DNA from: Chlorops oryzae | Taxonomy: Eukaryota > Arthropoda > Insecta > Diptera > Chloropidae | Assembly: GCA_020466095.1 (NCBI GenBank) | Contig: CM035808.1 | Coordinates: 41,387,555-41,451,554 of the forward strand | DNA: 64,000 nucleotides | Reading direction: 5' to 3' | Shown: in pieces, positions 34,935-48,549 of the stretch | Numbering within the stretch: position 1 is the stretch's first letter | Layout: every line of letters begins with the position of its first letter | Position numbers and translations under genes: made by a program | The notes under the pieces: generated by a model | Databases searched by the model: none | Seen by the model: the letters and a program-made list of their open reading frames with translations, nothing else | Told to the model about the DNA's origin: nothing

Positions 34935-35949
34935 TAGTGAGAGAGAGGTGAAAGAGGGAGAATGAGAAAGGGGGTCGGGGAGGAAGAGAGCGAGGGAGAC
35001 AGAGAAAAACTTTAAAAAATTATTTACAAATAAAATTCCATGTTGACGGTCATTGCCATAGAGTCTATGGCATAGACAGATCCATATGTAAAAGTTTGTG
35101 TATGCATACATATGTATGTATGTAGCTAAAAAAAATTGCCTTCCAACAAGGTTAAGTGAACTAACTTCCGATTTGATCTTTGATATCGGACTTAAAACAG
35201 TCACCTTTTGTCACGAGCACTGTCTGGCTGCCTTCCAAACGTTACAACAAGGCTATGTAGGCGCTTCAACTCTCAGATATACATATGTGTGTATGTATGT
35301 AGCTACATAAATGCACACGAATGCAATATTGCTTTATTCTTCTCATTAAGATATGTAAACATATATGTATATAAGTTCACACATACATATATTTATATAA
35401 TATGTGCATATACATATTTGCACAACATCTACCAATATGCATATGCATCTGTGCACCGAAGCAATAAAGAATTGCACGTGACGTGTTTATGCAAAGTGGA
35501 TTCTCACAGCTTTACCGGCTTTTCTCGATTCATATTCATTGTGCCTGAGCCAAGGGATCGATCGGAAAGTTTTAGGAATTATATATAAATACCTCAACGG
35601 GGTAATACCGATTTTCAAAGTTCTCAAATGGGTTAAAGGGCTGGCACAGAAGGATTGAGACACTGCTGATTGCTAGATTACTTATTAGGACGAACCAGGT
35701 CACGGCCTCAATCTGGTGTCTTGGCATTAGAGTACCCATCAGACAGGTAAGAAATTCCACGAAAAAAGCGGGTTTAATCGGGGTAGGTGTGCCTTTTCAG
35801 CGATCATAGGTCTTGATGCTTTTAAGCGGCGTATTTTGAAAATTAAGGCGGAAATTGCTCAGATAGGTTTTAAACACTTTTTGAACACTTCACTCATAAG
35901 AATTGTTATACCTAGCGCAAGCGTGGTGTATTAGTTTTGTGCGGACCTT
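31496..35949. other. actin upstream region, microsatellites, no gene
   Basis: No supported gene. Contains TATG/CATA microsatellites (33200-33235, 33535-33585, 33670-33700) and a long GA run (34863-34934). The 190-codon minus frame across the GA run is Ser/Leu repeat translation, not a protein. Confidence 0.55.
34863..34934. repeat. (GA)n microsatellite
   Basis: Nearly pure GA run with a few A interruptions, about 70 bp. Confidence 0.9.
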
Positions 35950-36414
35950 CCCTGTAGAAAGCTGTTAAGCAATTTGCCTAAAAGAACTAGTACTTTTACC
36001 AGTACTAAAAGAACTAGTGCAATGTTTGGGTAAGTTTGCACCATAACTATACTAGTGATCAGTGGAATAATTGCATTCATTCATTGAAGCGTTATAAATT
36101 GATAATAAATACACAACCGAATGGTTTTCTTTTATTAGAAATATTTATTTCCATTTTGTACTGAAAAAAAAATCCACGATTCTGTAAACTTTTTCCCGTA
36201 AACATCACTAGTATTTAACTGGTGCAAATTTACCCAATTGGATCGAAATGTACTAGAATAATTCTGGTGCATACTGTACTAGTGCTGTCCTGTACAGATG
36301 TTATACTGATTTTCGATAGAATTTTATATGGACAGGGGTATAGAAAAGAACTAGTACTGGTGGCTTTTGCACTAGTAAAGTACTAGTACGACACTAGTTC
36401 AAATTCCTACAGGG
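35950..36414. mobile_element. ACTAGT-rich MITE with CCCTGTAG ends
   Basis: Ends CCCTGTAGAAA and TTCCTACAGGG. Between them ACTAGT or a one-base variant (GTACTAGT, AACTAGTGC, CCAGTACTA) occurs at least nine times, clustered in the outer 100 bp at each side. This looks like an array of subterminal repeats. Flanked by TT on both sides; no longer target duplication is clear. 465 bp, non-coding. Confidence 0.6.
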
Positions 36415-36417
36415 TTG

Positions 36418-36640
36418 TAACAGCTAGAACTAAGCTTCGTAGACGTAGACAAATATGTATATACCTTTAGGTATTCTTGATCAGGATCGAAAACTGAATC
36501 GATTTTGACATGCCCGTCTGTCCGTCCATCTGTGATCGGATCTCCTTCCAAAAGGCTGGACCATCCAAGTCAAAATTTGGCACACAGGTATGTTGGGTCC
36601 CGCGTTGGGTCCATACCAAGCAGCAACTTTTAAAGGGTTT
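36418..36640 (-). mobile_element. mini-me-like fragment
   Basis: The reverse complement matches the 3' portion of the copies at 13206 and 47681 (tract GGACGGACAGACGGGCATGTC, then ATCGATTCAGTTTT and CCTGATCA). The terminal hairpin and the 5' end are missing. Confidence 0.55.
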
Positions 36641-37759
36641 TACTGTGTGCAAAACTTTTACCCTTTTCTTCACCCGTCGAGGAAATAAAAATACCAATCG
36701 GCATCGTTGCAAAACACCTATATATTACATATGTATATCTGGTCTTTTTTTATGCTTCAGTTGAATCAGTATGCATTGCTCGTCCTCGACGCCGGGCTGT
36801 GACTAAGCTGTAAATGAAAAACGATAGAGGAATATATGATTCGATGCAAACTTAAGTCTGTTTGATTGTGCGATTTAAACATCGCTTGAGAATGACTTCC
36901 GTCCTGTAAATCAATCAGGAGCTCGATTCCCCTTTCTAACGTTGGTATGTACCTACTTACCTACACTCAAATTAAATTCTTAAATATTAAATAGATAACT
37001 CTTGGTTCCACATACTGTTCTCTCATCTATTCTATGCAGATAAAGAGGAAAAACAGAACTGGAACAAGTCCAATTCTGTCGTAAAGACCTTTTTCTTTAA
37101 ATAAATTGCCATTTTAGTGCTTAATTTAAATATCTTTCTATGGTCTAAATCTACGTCATAGCATTCATTGAGTTGGAAGTCCATTTCGGCTGGCGCACAT
37201 ACACAAAAATATTTCAATAGGAACTTAAACCATTTTGAGCCACGCTGCAAAAATATTTGAATGGTTCGTCGAAAGCTACACAGCAAACAATTACCCTTAC
37301 TAAACAATTGGAAGTAATTTGCGCCCGCAAACAAAAGGCTTGGATCCAAGTGTTGGAATTTATTTGGAATTCAAGTGTAAATAACCAAAACGGCTCCCTT
37401 TTTATTCAATTGGATTTGAGATTGGAAAATATATAAATCCAAGCATTCGAATTAAATATTTTCCAAGCCTAAACAAGCAGTACCAATCCGATGTAGGCAG
37501 GTTCAATCGCCGCTGCGGCGAGGGTTTTTTTTTTTATAGATAATATAACATTTAAATAATATTTCAAAACTTAGAGGAATATCTAGCATTCATCCAAACA
37601 TTTATGAAAAAATAAAAATAATTTTTTTGAAAGCACAACTGTATGCATTACATTTCTGACGACCGGATATGAATCTAAATTTACTGCCAACTTCCTTTCT
37701 CCCCTCTAAGTGGATCAAATTTTACCTCAGATATCTTTCTACGTCCCAACTTTTCCACA

Positions 37760-37862
37760 ATATTTTTTTCGCCCGCGACAGGAATCGAACTCGAGCCCTC
37801 CAGGGTGCAAATCACAACACGCTTCAGTACGCTACCGAGAGATCTCATTCGCGACGAGAGAT
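37760..37862 (-). repeat. tRNA-derived SINE-like segment
   Basis: On the minus strand GAGTTCGATTCCTG matches a B-box, and GGTAGCGTACTGAAGCG upstream resembles an A-box. Likely a tRNA-derived repeat; no convincing cloverleaf. Confidence 0.4.
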
Positions 37863-38224
37863 CTCAATGGAACTGTAGACGCCTCGTGTGTATGTACGAT
37901 ATCTATATAACATACATATTATTTTGAGGGATTTGCGAAGTCCTTGACAAATTCAACGTTTCCCAAACACATTTGAAATATTTGAGAAATTAATATAGCA
38001 CATATATGCTTGGAAAAAGTTTGGAAAATTACTTGTAAACAAATGAGTAGTAAGCACCTTTGTAAAAAGCTTATGCAAATGTTTGCTGGGTACTATTCTA
38101 GGGTAACGAGGACCCGCTGAACTCGAATGAAGAAGTCCAAAAAAGTGCTTCTATAACAGTTTTTTCAGAAAAGACTGTTCGAGTAATCAAAAAATAAACT
38201 TTAAATGCATCAAAATCTTTCTAT

Positions 38225-38284
38225 ATTATATATAAATATATTTGATATATATACATATACATATATCATATATATATATATTAT

Positions 38285-38317
<33 letters not shown>
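38225..38317. repeat. (TA)n tract
   Basis: Alternating TA DNA with a few breaks, directly before the ACAGGGTGTCCC repeat, which probably inserted at it. Confidence 0.85.
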
Positions 38318-38318
<1 letters not shown>

Positions 38319-38715
38319 CAGGGTGTCCCGTAGGTGAGTGCTTTTTTTTACAGGGTGGTAGGGGAGGTCACGACGAACAAAAAATCGTATGGGAGGGGGG
38401 TCCCAAATGCACCCCTGAGGAGTTATAGGGCCTTAAAGCTTTCTGGCACTAAGTCCAGAAAAACAATTCTCCCACGCTAGTGGCTTACTGTAGAAAAAAA
38501 ATTGTAATGCGGTTTGAAAGCCAATTGTACAGGCTTTTGGGCAAAATTGAATTGATGGTCAAAACTGCAGTTATTGTGTGAAAAATAAACGCTCAAAGTC
38601 AAAAATTCTGAAAAAATTTTCAATTATTTTACTTTGGGAGCCATTTTGGTATGGAAAAGGTCCAATTAAGACATGCTTTTTTAATTTTTTTTTAAATCTT
38701 CGATCAATTTACTTC
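38318..38715 (+). repeat. dispersed repeat with ACAGGGTGTCCC end
   Basis: Homologous to 1370-1812 in the opposite orientation (see that entry). It starts ACAGGGTGTCCCGTAGGTG next to a TA tract. Confidence 0.7.
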
Positions 38716-39235
38716 AAATCTGTGGTACATTTGTTATACCTTATTATATATAAGTATATACTTATATATATAATTTATTGCATAACGTAATATTCTATTT
38801 CGTACAACCATTTCGTTTCAAAACGATATGCTTTTGAAAAAAAAAAATTTATTATGCAATTGTTTTTTCATTTTTCATATTTTGCTTTTACAATGCAAAG
38901 TATTTTGGAACAAACCCCTGGTGTTCTTCAAAGGAAACTGGGATGACCACAGTTTAAATTTTCGGATACCTAATGGAATTTCCTAAAATATTGTTTTCTT
39001 AAGTTTAACATCGGATATAATTTTTCAAAGAAAAAATGGCGCTGAAAATGTTCAACTGCAAAATGGGTTAAGGTATTAAAAAGTAACATGTCGTTACATT
39101 TTCTAGAATTTCTCTGCGATTCCTCGCATCTTTATGAGGATTCGCCCTCCCAAAATCACCGCTTGCATGCGCCTCTGGTTTTATTACATAAGAATTTCGT
39201 TACAAGTGCTCTCTGCATGTAGAAATACGTGTACA

Positions 39236-39328
39236 GTACACTCCTATTAAGCGGACACCTCTCTCAAATGGACAATTTTTGGGAATGCTCTAGTGTCCCT
39301 GCTTCTCAAATAGTTTCCTCTTAAGCGC
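39236..39328. repeat. Tigger/pogo-like end fragment
   Basis: Starts CAGTACACTCCTATTAAGCG, a pogo/Tigger-like terminus, and is cut off at 39328 by the next element. Related to 15155-15290. Confidence 0.5.
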
Positions 39329-39588
39329 ACATATCGCACACCCTCTTCTAAGGAGACACAACTCAAAATTTCCCATTTCTCATAAAACGCAAAAAACCAA
39401 AATGCGTCGCAGTGTCAATCAAAGCAAGAAGAAAGGCATTGACGGGGTTTTTCGGCTTTTTGTAATAACAAAAACGGAGTCGAATTTTTCGTGCAGGTAG
39501 AGAGGTGAACTATGATCAATTTTCATAGGTTAACTCAAAACTGACGATTTTTGAGTTGTGTCACCTTAGAAGAGGGTGTGCGATATGT
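39329..39588. mobile_element. 260-bp MITE, complete copy
   Basis: Inverted ends start ACATATCGCACACCCTCTTC and match over about 40 bp, with the right arm at 39547-39588. Inserted in Tigger-like DNA. A truncated relative lies at 13068-13205. Confidence 0.7.
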
Positions 39589-42152
39589 ATGTACAAAGGC
39601 CCGTAGAGAGAAATTTGGGCCCCGGGGTGATTTTTTTCCTGTCCCCCTCAAAAAAAAGTGCGACCAAAAAAAGGTCCCATTGCAAGTTGAGGGCCCGAGC
39701 CCGGAAGAAACTCCCCCTTTTCCACCCACCCATCAACAGGCCTGACAGCATACCTATGTTAGTGTTTTCAGCAAGTAAACAAAAGGCATTTAAATGACCA
39801 ATTTCTCCAGACTTTCCCATTACCGAATCGCCATTTATTGTCATTTTTGCATACATTGAAATTTCTCTTGTTTACTTAATTTGAACATCCAAGGTCTTTG
39901 CACCTTGTTATGACTCAAAAGCATGTTATGTATGTGTCCACTCCACACTCCATAATGGCGATAACCATTAATAATGACAGGTTATCCAAGCGAATAGAGC
40001 CTCAAGCACAGCAGCTCATTCCGAAAAAAAAAAAAAAAAAAAATTGTCCATCTTCAAGGTCATTGCATGTGTAAACAATAACAACGAAAACATTTTTCTA
40101 ATAAAAAATTCCAAAAAATATTGAAAAAAAAAAGAAGAAACACGACAAGTGTTTTTGAACGCAACGGTATTTGTGCAATCGGTCGATGCTAAGCGACACA
40201 AGGGAGTCCAAACAATTTCACCGAACACGTTGAGTGGCTTCAATTCGGCACTGCTCAGCAAGCAATTATTGCTGTCGACTCAATGAAAAAGTTTCTTATT
40301 TTTTTCAATTTTTTTATTAAAAAAAAAATTTTTTTTTTTTGGTTCCTCAAGTAATCACGCAACGAGTCCCATAACAACGAACACTCTTGAAAAACGAAAA
40401 AGTAAAAAAAATCGTGCGTTGAAGAAATTTTGCAGAAAATTTTTTTCTGAAGAGACCCTGAAAAAAGTTTCACTCGGGCATGTCTCAAACAAATGAATAA
40501 ATGAAATTCGCACATAATGAGATTGCGATGAAGTTGTCTATGCAGCAGCGTAAGCGCTCAACGGAAAATAAAATAAAACAAAACAATAAGAAGAAGCAAC
40601 ACACACCAACACGCAACATCGAAACATCCAAACATTTTCATTCAGCTGGAATTGAATTCATTTAGCCAGCTCCAACACATCTTAAAGCATCTTCGGCAAT
40701 ATCTCACATGCAGCATTTTACAGTTAGTACGATCATTGGTAAAATGCTGCCCAAGCAAGGTATGCTCCACCAGTCGACACCATAATCTCACGTCCATTCA
40801 CCATTCAACATCGGGTATTCAACATTCGTTGTTCGTTATTCGCATGGAATAGACGATGCTGCATACCACCACAAGGCGCATGCGCACGCGCGACTCTCGA
40901 CATTTTCTTTGGTTTTCGGTTTTCGTTATTTTTGCATTAATATTTTTATATTTTTTATTTAAGATTTTCCCTAAAATATCCATTTGTTCGGATTGCTAGA
41001 TAGTGGAGTCATGACTCCATTTAGCAGATTGCCTAGTCAAGCGTCTGCTTGTCTCACGTTTTAGTTGCGGCTATCGACTATTGACTTCTACATGCATACT
41101 TGGCACTTGGCTTTTATGAGATCCATGAACGCCAAAACTTGCCACCGAATTTCATGACCAACTTCATACACACATTTCGCTGACTTTTACTAATAAATGA
41201 CATTTCAAAGACTTATATTGCAAACGATTTTTTTTTTTTTTTTGGTCGTTGTCAGCATTTCAACAAAACCACAAAGTCTGGTTTGCTTGCTTCAGGCATT
41301 TTCATTTATTTATTTATTTATTTATTTTGTTGGTGGTGGCTCTTACACAAATTGCGCAGATTGTTGAACCTTGTTTTGTCGCCAAATAATTGAATTGATT
41401 TCGTGCGAGAGTGTAAAGGAGCTGAACTGATTTTATTTGATTTCGTTGAATATGATTAAGTCTCGAATTAAAACAATTTGTTGTGACATTCCAGTAATAA
41501 TTTTGCATAAATGAGGATTTAACTTTCTTTTGAACAGAAAAATGTTATGCCGTGTTTACAATTTTTACGATTTTCTCAAAACCTCTTTCAAAACAATCGT
41601 CAACAAGTGTAAATGTCTGAATTTTTGGGCATCAAAATCGCTTTTTCTTTGTTTGTTGTTGTTGTTGACGATAATTATCCGCCGGAAATTTTCGCCATGA
41701 AGGATAAATTCATTAATTTTTTCACCGACGGTATCAAGGGGAAATTTCGAGTACATCTCAATTCTAATGACATTGTCATTGAAAGGAGATGTTATACTAT
41801 CCATCGTAATTCCAATTGCATTGTCAAACGACTGAGAAACAAAAAATAAAACAAATAAAAAAAGAAAGGACCAAACTATGTATATTTCATTTTCATTTCG
41901 CATCACTCCCGAATAGGGTTGCCAGACGTATTGTTTTTGGGAGTAAACGTACTGCTTTTTGAAGCGGTGCACAGTGGGATTGCTCCATACATCGTGCGGC
42001 AAAAAATAGAAGGAATAGTCCTATCACAATGAAAATTGGTATGCGGATGTAAATTGAGGTCATTAAGATATAAACTAAAATTTATTGAAATCGGTTCACC
42101 CCTTCGGGTACCCCCATAGACCCCCACATGCAGTTTTGTATGGCAGCTATAT
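39589..42152. other. no gene supported
   Basis: Poly-A/T runs, TTTA microsatellite (41301-41324) and GGCCC-rich repeat pieces (39590-39760). The minus frame at 41565-42002 has no recognisable domain and runs through low-complexity DNA. TATGGCAGCTATAT at 42140-42152 and 43031 belongs to a dispersed repeat that was split by the next element. Confidence 0.45.
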
Positions 42153-43030
42153 GGGCATTTCCACAGAAAGGTCTACCGGAAATGAAAATGCCCCAGTTCC
42201 TTAAAACAATTTTTGGGTATGTACTATCATAGTAACACATCTGAACTCCACTATTTAAGAAGATTGGTGGTTATAGTCAGCCCTCATTTCTGTAAAACAT
42301 AGGTAAAGGCTTATTTTGTTGTATTTGTATTTCTTAAATTACCTTTAAAAGTGCTTTATCTATGAAATTTGGGCCATTTTAATAACCTGATCAATGGAAG
42401 TTATCGTCCTTAATAATTCCATTCAGAAGAATCAACCAAAACAACAACAACAAAATTTCTTTAACGAATAAGTTGATAATTATTTTCTAATTACGCAAGC
42501 TCAATTAAATATTGTTTTTGATAAAATTTATTATTGGCCCTTCTATTTATAATACCAGAATTTATGAATTAAAAGGAAAAAAGGTTAAAATAAAAGACTA
42601 TTTTCATGACTAAAACCCTTTTGAAATTTTAGTAACGTAACGCCAGGTAACGTAACGCCAGGTAATTAAGGCCAATAAAAAACAACCGACAAACGATTTT
42701 ACAATTTTAAAACTTGGAAAATGAACTCTTATATTTTCCAATCTTATTGCTATAAGTTTAATACGAAAAGTTTTGCGAAATTAGCAGAGTTTTGCAATCT
42801 TGTTATCTAAGTCAAAAACCCACTTCTGTTTTTCGTAACGAAACGCTAGGACACTTTTTTGCTTCAATACTCAAATCCTTATGGTCTATTGGTCTAATTT
42901 TTTTACTGAACATAGTGCTACTTTATTAGTATGCAAATATTAAAAAACTTTTTTTAAATTTGCAATTCTTCATTTAAAAAAAATTTTGTTTTTCGTTCGA
43001 ATGTCACGTCACGTCAAAATGGAAATGCCC
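42153..43030. mobile_element. GGGCATTTCCA-ended TIR element, 4-bp target
   Basis: Ends GGGCATTTCCA and TGGAAATGCCC with ATAT on both sides (42149-42152, 43031-43034). Joining the flanks across one ATAT restores the continuous repeat GGCAGCTATATCTAAA, which supports the 4-bp target duplication. The interior has tandem GTAACGCCAG units near 42640. 878 bp, non-coding. Same family type as 4143-4995. Confidence 0.7.
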
Positions 43031-43034
43031 ATAT

Positions 43035-44353
43035 CTAAAATTTAGTTTTAATGAAACTTTGTCAGAATGTTTTTAATCCCCAAAAACGAATATATACAAA
43101 AAATGGTTCAAATCTGACAGTCCCTAGGGGTACTTCCACTGGATAACTGCCTTTTCAGTATAAATGGCATCATAGTTTCGTATGTTCTCACGTTCGTAAA
43201 AAAAATTTAATATAATGTTTTGTTTTTGTAATTTCTTAGTTAGTTCTTAATTTCTTACAAACATTGCCATCAGAAATTTTAATAAAGCGTTAATGAATAC
43301 TGATCATCCTTAACATATGCAATTATTCTTTTCTTAATATCCAGACATTTGCGCGGTGATTTTTAACATAAAAATGGACTTTATCGAGACAATCGTAAGT
43401 GGGCGGTAAATTTTTTTTCATAGATCGTTAGAACAGACTCCAGACTTTTATTTTTTATCAACTAGAAGACAAAGCACGACAAAGCATATAAACTTTTTGT
43501 CCATTGAAAAAAGGAAAGGCGCCATTTTCGAAGTAGAATTTTTGATAGCCCACCTCCTCTTCGATATTCAATAAAATGCCACAATTTTTAATTCCTTTTA
43601 AAAATCAAACTCTTAATTTTAATAAAAAGTTACCTTTATAGCAACAGTGGTAGATTTAATCCGAAAAAAATGGGAACCAATTTGAAATATTTTTTTTCAA
43701 TTTTTCGAAGAAAAACATTTTCTATCTTTAGCTTAATTTTTTATATAAAAAAATTATGTTTTTTGAAAAAACAGTTTTGAATTATTCTTATCTAAAGTTT
43801 TCTCAGTTAGATTAAATCGACAAATCATAAAATTAGGATGGTCAAAAAATCCAATTTTTGCCGCTGAAATCTCACTGTGCGGTGTACGGCGTTGTACTCC
43901 TAAAAAAATAAATCCCAAAATGTACTGCATTTTCAATTTTGTACTTCTTTGTACTGCTTTTTAAAATCGATAGGGCATTAAAATTAGGGGAGCATTAATT
44001 TCATTTCCCCTTGCCTGTTTTGCAGAACTCGAAAATTGCCAATGAAAAATTGCTGTGTGTAACTATTTAAAAACAGAAAATGGAGAAGATAATCAGCCCT
44101 AGCCCTATAAGGAATTCTAGATGAAAAAACTTCACACGAAATTTTTGTTCCGCCCGAAAAAATCCGCCTATCGATAAACTCACACGGATTTCGTTTCACT
44201 CCGAAACTCGAAAATAGTACAGTTTGAAATGCGTCGAAAAAGATCAGAAATAACATTTTTCAAATATAACTAATTTTTTTTTTCAAAGTCCAAAAATTTT
44301 TTTTTATTTAAAATGCACAGAATAGCATATATAATCTAATATATATTTATATA
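43035..44353. other. no gene supported
   Basis: A/T-rich DNA with dispersed repeat pieces only. Confidence 0.5.
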
Positions 44354-44538
44354 CAGTTGAACTTCCTTATAATGAAGTCGCACGGGACCAGAAAATCACT
44401 TCATTATATAGAAATTTCATTTTACAGAAATTATTAACACGTACACTGAAATTGGAACGAAAAAGCTGTGCGTTTGAAATTGTTTCATAGTAGGGAGAAC
44501 TTCATTGTATAGACATTCACTATACGGAAGTTCGACTG
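44354..44538. mobile_element. pogo/Tigger-type MITE
   Basis: Starts CAGTTGAACTTCCTTATA and ends TATACGGAAGTTCGACTG, flanked by TA on both sides. This is a typical short non-autonomous pogo-type element, 185 bp. Confidence 0.75.
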
Positions 44539-47500
44539 TAATATTGGAGCATCGACTTGTCCGGCGACGCTTGAGGCATGCCGCATGCGTCCAATCCATT
44601 AGAGTTGCACGAATCTATTTATGTTAGTTAAGTGAAGAGCTTTGGTTGTATATTAAAGTAACAAGTTAATGTTCGATTTCAGCGGTATTTTAGACTCAAT
44701 AAACCAGTATTCCAGTATTTGTTGGAATTACTCCTAAAATAATTAAAGAATTTGCCTTATTTGGGTCATTAAAACAAAAAATTATCTGACTCTAATTTTT
44801 TCCGCTTCAGTTTGCCTCAAAAAAAGTGGAAAAAAATTTAATTCGACACATAAGATTTTCCCCGGAAAATATTTTCCCGATAGGTGAAAAGCGGAGAGTG
44901 GAAACATCGAGGCGGAATTAGAATTCCCGAAAAGGCTGTATAGGAATGTTCCCGTACAACAAGAAACTGTGCAAAACCGCCCAATTTTACCGAAAACTGT
45001 TCCCGTACTAAGCGATTGTGCAAATGAGAGAGATTTTGACAGAATACTTGTCGTCTTCTTCTGTCAAAATCTCGGGGCTCCAAGGAGTGCTCCTAGGAGT
45101 GCTGGGGTAAAAAAAGATCATAAGACTGCTAAACTAATGAAGGTGTTTTTTAGAAACTCGGACCCCTTGGCTAAGTCGGGGCCTGCTTCACCACCTCTGC
45201 TGACTTGCATGAGCATGTAGCCATGTATTTTATGCTGCTGCACCCTAAGTAATGAATTAATGTTTTTTTTCTCAAATACTTACATTCAAAATTTCACAGC
45301 TCGAACCATTAATGTCTCTCGCCATCGCTCTGAACAGTCAATGGAGTTATAGAAAGCTCGATTTATCGACCTACCTATGCTCTACAGTGTTTTGAGCAAG
45401 TATAGCTTGGTTTTGGGCTTAGAGCCGTAAAAAACAGGGCAAGCTAAATGCAAATGTTAAAAATCGAAGGAGGTATTAATGGGCGTGGCGGAAAAGGCGT
45501 TGAAAATTATAAGAATGCTTGACTGTTAAAATGAAAGGAACTTAAGTGCTCTCACTTTTCTCCGATTTTTGAATTCCCAGTTGCAAATTTTATGCTCTCC
45601 GGATTGATCATTTGAACATTCCTAAGCGAGGGGATATCATAGACTTTTCCCATCACTTTTACACATCTACTTTGTTCGAGCATGGCCGCTTTGGGTCCCA
45701 ATGTCTCTCATGAGCAGGCAGAAAGTGAGGGGGTTCAAAAAAGTTTTGCTTTTGCTTTTGCTTTTACATTTTAGCTCAGTCCTGAAAATATGCTACTTTT
45801 TGATAAAAAAAAAAAAAAAAAAAAAAAAACATTATTCTTTGAACACATCACTTTTTCCCTGCTCGATGACTGCCACGAGAACTAATGCCTATTGACAGTG
45901 GTTGGGATAGTTCAAGTGATGCATCGCTTAGTAGAGGGCTTTCCCTTATTTGCAACTGAGTTTGGTTTATCGAAACAAATCTATTCACCGAAAGAGAAGA
46001 TTTCCTCTCGAAATCTTTCTTCGCCTTACTTACTTTGATATACTTATGTATGTATGTATTTATTTTTATAGGCGTCAATGGCAACAGAACTTGAATGAAT
46101 TTTAAATGATTTTTCATTCCCAATGTCAAAGTCAAGTTCAAACATCTTCAGCGAAAATTAACGAAAAAACCTGAGAATTTCTACGATTCAAAGTCCAAAA
46201 AAAAAAGACTTTCGCTTTTAAGCAAAGAGAAAAAAAAATCTCTCAACCATGACATTTACCTCTCTCGCTTAAGGCCACGTTGATCAGCTAGAATCTTAAG
46301 TATGCAAAAAAAATAGTGTGCCAGCGCGAAGTTTTACGAGTATTCATTGTAATTTATGCTGGCAAACAAATCTCGAGTCCCACGTTCAGTGATCGCACAC
46401 TTTTTTCTCAATGTTTTTATTTTTAATTTTATTTTTTTCCATTTCGTTTTTTCGCCTTTTCGTTTTATTTGTTATGGACTTGCTGCAGTCAAGTTGTGTC
46501 TGCGCTAAGCTGCTTGGGCACTTACTTCACCACGTAAATATGCTGTCTCTCCTTTTATGTACAACAATTTCCTTTCGCAAAACATTCCCAAATATATTCG
46601 ATTTTTATGCTGAAAAGATGAGGTTGTGAAGTGTAGAAAAAATTATTGAAATTAAATAAAAATAACGTGCTAACATTGGTTTTCGCGGTCGTCTGAGGAA
46701 GGCTTAAATGATGCCCAAATGCGAGGAGGAATCGCCGCAGACGAAATATTAACTTGACCAGCATATAAAATTGTCAATAAAGTTCTTAAATTTTTTGTAT
46801 ACCTTTTGCAGAATTGCAGCAGCGGGCCACACCTTTGTTGACGCGCCATCGGAAATACGCCTTTTTCCCCAACGCCCTCGAAGTACATAGCGCCGCGGCT
46901 GTTGGTATACAGACGCAGTGTGTGTCTATGTATTTGGCAAGACAAAAAAAAAAAAACAGCCAAAGGAAAAACGAAAAAAGACAGTGAAGTATATTGGAAT
47001 AAAGACAGTACATTGGCCAAGTTCGGTGCGATTTGCTGTTTGTCTCGCCGGCTGGCAGGGAGAAGCAGACTTTGGACGAGACGTTCTCGAGGTTTTTGTC
47101 ATTTTCGAGGTACTTTTGGTTGACTATTTTCATTATTATTTTTTTTTTTCAATTGGCGACTTGTCAATATAAAAGTGACTTGAAGGGCGGATGAAGGAGC
47201 ACCATCTGACTTTCAAAATGGCTTAAAAATTTCACAATATTCCACTTTTGGGCCTTCCATGACTGACGAATTCCATTTGAACAGCCTCGAATATTCTTAA
47301 AATAAAAAAATAATTCAATAAAAGTTCAAGATTCCATCGACTTATCTGGCTGTTAGTAGATAACAGATTTCAAGAGGAACTGAACTAATAAAAGTTAGTC
47401 TAATTTGTTTCGAAATTTTTACTTTAAATCCACATATTTAAGGAGTACATTTTTTTTCACAGCCACACGGGAAAGTTTTTCCAATGAGTTTTAAATGAAA

Positions 47501-47680
47501 GACAAAAAAAAAAGCATTATGGCTAGAGCTCGGAATCAAACAGTTAAATGGCTAAGCTTTCGCTTTGGCATTGATTTGAATGAAATTGCAAATTTTTTTC
47601 TTCTTTAAAAAGTCGCCAAATAATTCGAATGCACAAAAGCAAAGCATGAGAAACTTCGAAAAATGATCTCAAAACAAAGA
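44539..47680. other. no gene supported
   Basis: Includes a 25-bp poly-A run near 45806. Open frames at 44838-45220 and 46670-47172 overlap on opposite strands and lack domains, so they are not called. Confidence 0.45.
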
Positions 47681-48549
47681 AAACAAGTAAGGGTGTTATA
47701 GTCAGGCGAGCCTGACAATAGAATACCCGACACAGACACACGTGTTCAAATAATTTTTAATATCAAGAGGTGTTTATGGCCATATGGGGGCCCAATACAC
47801 CGACTTTTGTTATATTTATTTATGAAAACTGCCCCTCTGCCACGCCCACTTTTCCAATTTTTTGGAATTCTAATCGGAGGCTTAGATATACCCTCAAATC
47901 CTAAGTTTCATTGAAATATTTGGAAAAAGTCCGATTTTGAGGCAGTTTTGAGATTTTTGTGACAGACCCTAGTACTGGAGGTACCCTTAATAATGGACCG
48001 ATCTAGGAAATTTTTTGGGAGAATGTTTATGGCTACAAAAGAAGCATAAGTGCTAACTTTCGTTCAAGTCCCATTTGAAGTTCGGGTGTAGGGGACAATT
48101 TTCGAAAAACGCCTTTCTGCCACGCCCACTTTTAAAATTTTTGGAAATCGTATTACTTGCCTTGAAACATGTTCAAATATCAAATTTCATCAAAATATGT
48201 TGAAAAACTTCGAGTTTAGAGCAGTTTTTGTGATTTTCGTAACAGACCCTAGTACTAGAGGTACCCCTAAAAATGGTCCGATCGGGTCCATTCTCGAACT
48301 TGTTCTTACTCATGTCCCCGTGAGCAGGCATACCAAATTTTGTCAAGATAGCTCAACTCCTTCGATAAGATAACTGTATACAAACAGACGGACAGACGGA
48401 CAGACGGACGGACATGTCTAAATCGAATCTCCTGGTGACGCTGATCGTTTCTATATACATTTTGTATGGTCTATCTCGACTGGTTCTGGGTGTTACACAC
48501 AACCCAACAAACGCAATATACCCTCGACACAGAGTGTGTCGGGTATAAA
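47681..48549 (+). mobile_element. mini-me/Helentron-like element
   Basis: The 5' end AAACAAGTAAGGGTGTTATA and the 3' hairpin ATACCCTCGACACAGAGTGTGTCGGGTAT-type (48519-48547) bound a copy with repeated CTGCCACGCCCACTTTT blocks and a GGACAGACGGAC tract at 48383-48415. Non-coding. Confidence 0.7.

Noticed and set aside
34632..35204. 190-codon minus frame rich in Leu and Ser
   Set aside because: Most of it translates the GA microsatellite at 34863-34934; low complexity with no domain.
41565..42002. 145-codon minus frame
   Set aside because: It has no recognisable domain or start context and its middle is low-complexity; an undetected exon cannot be ruled out.
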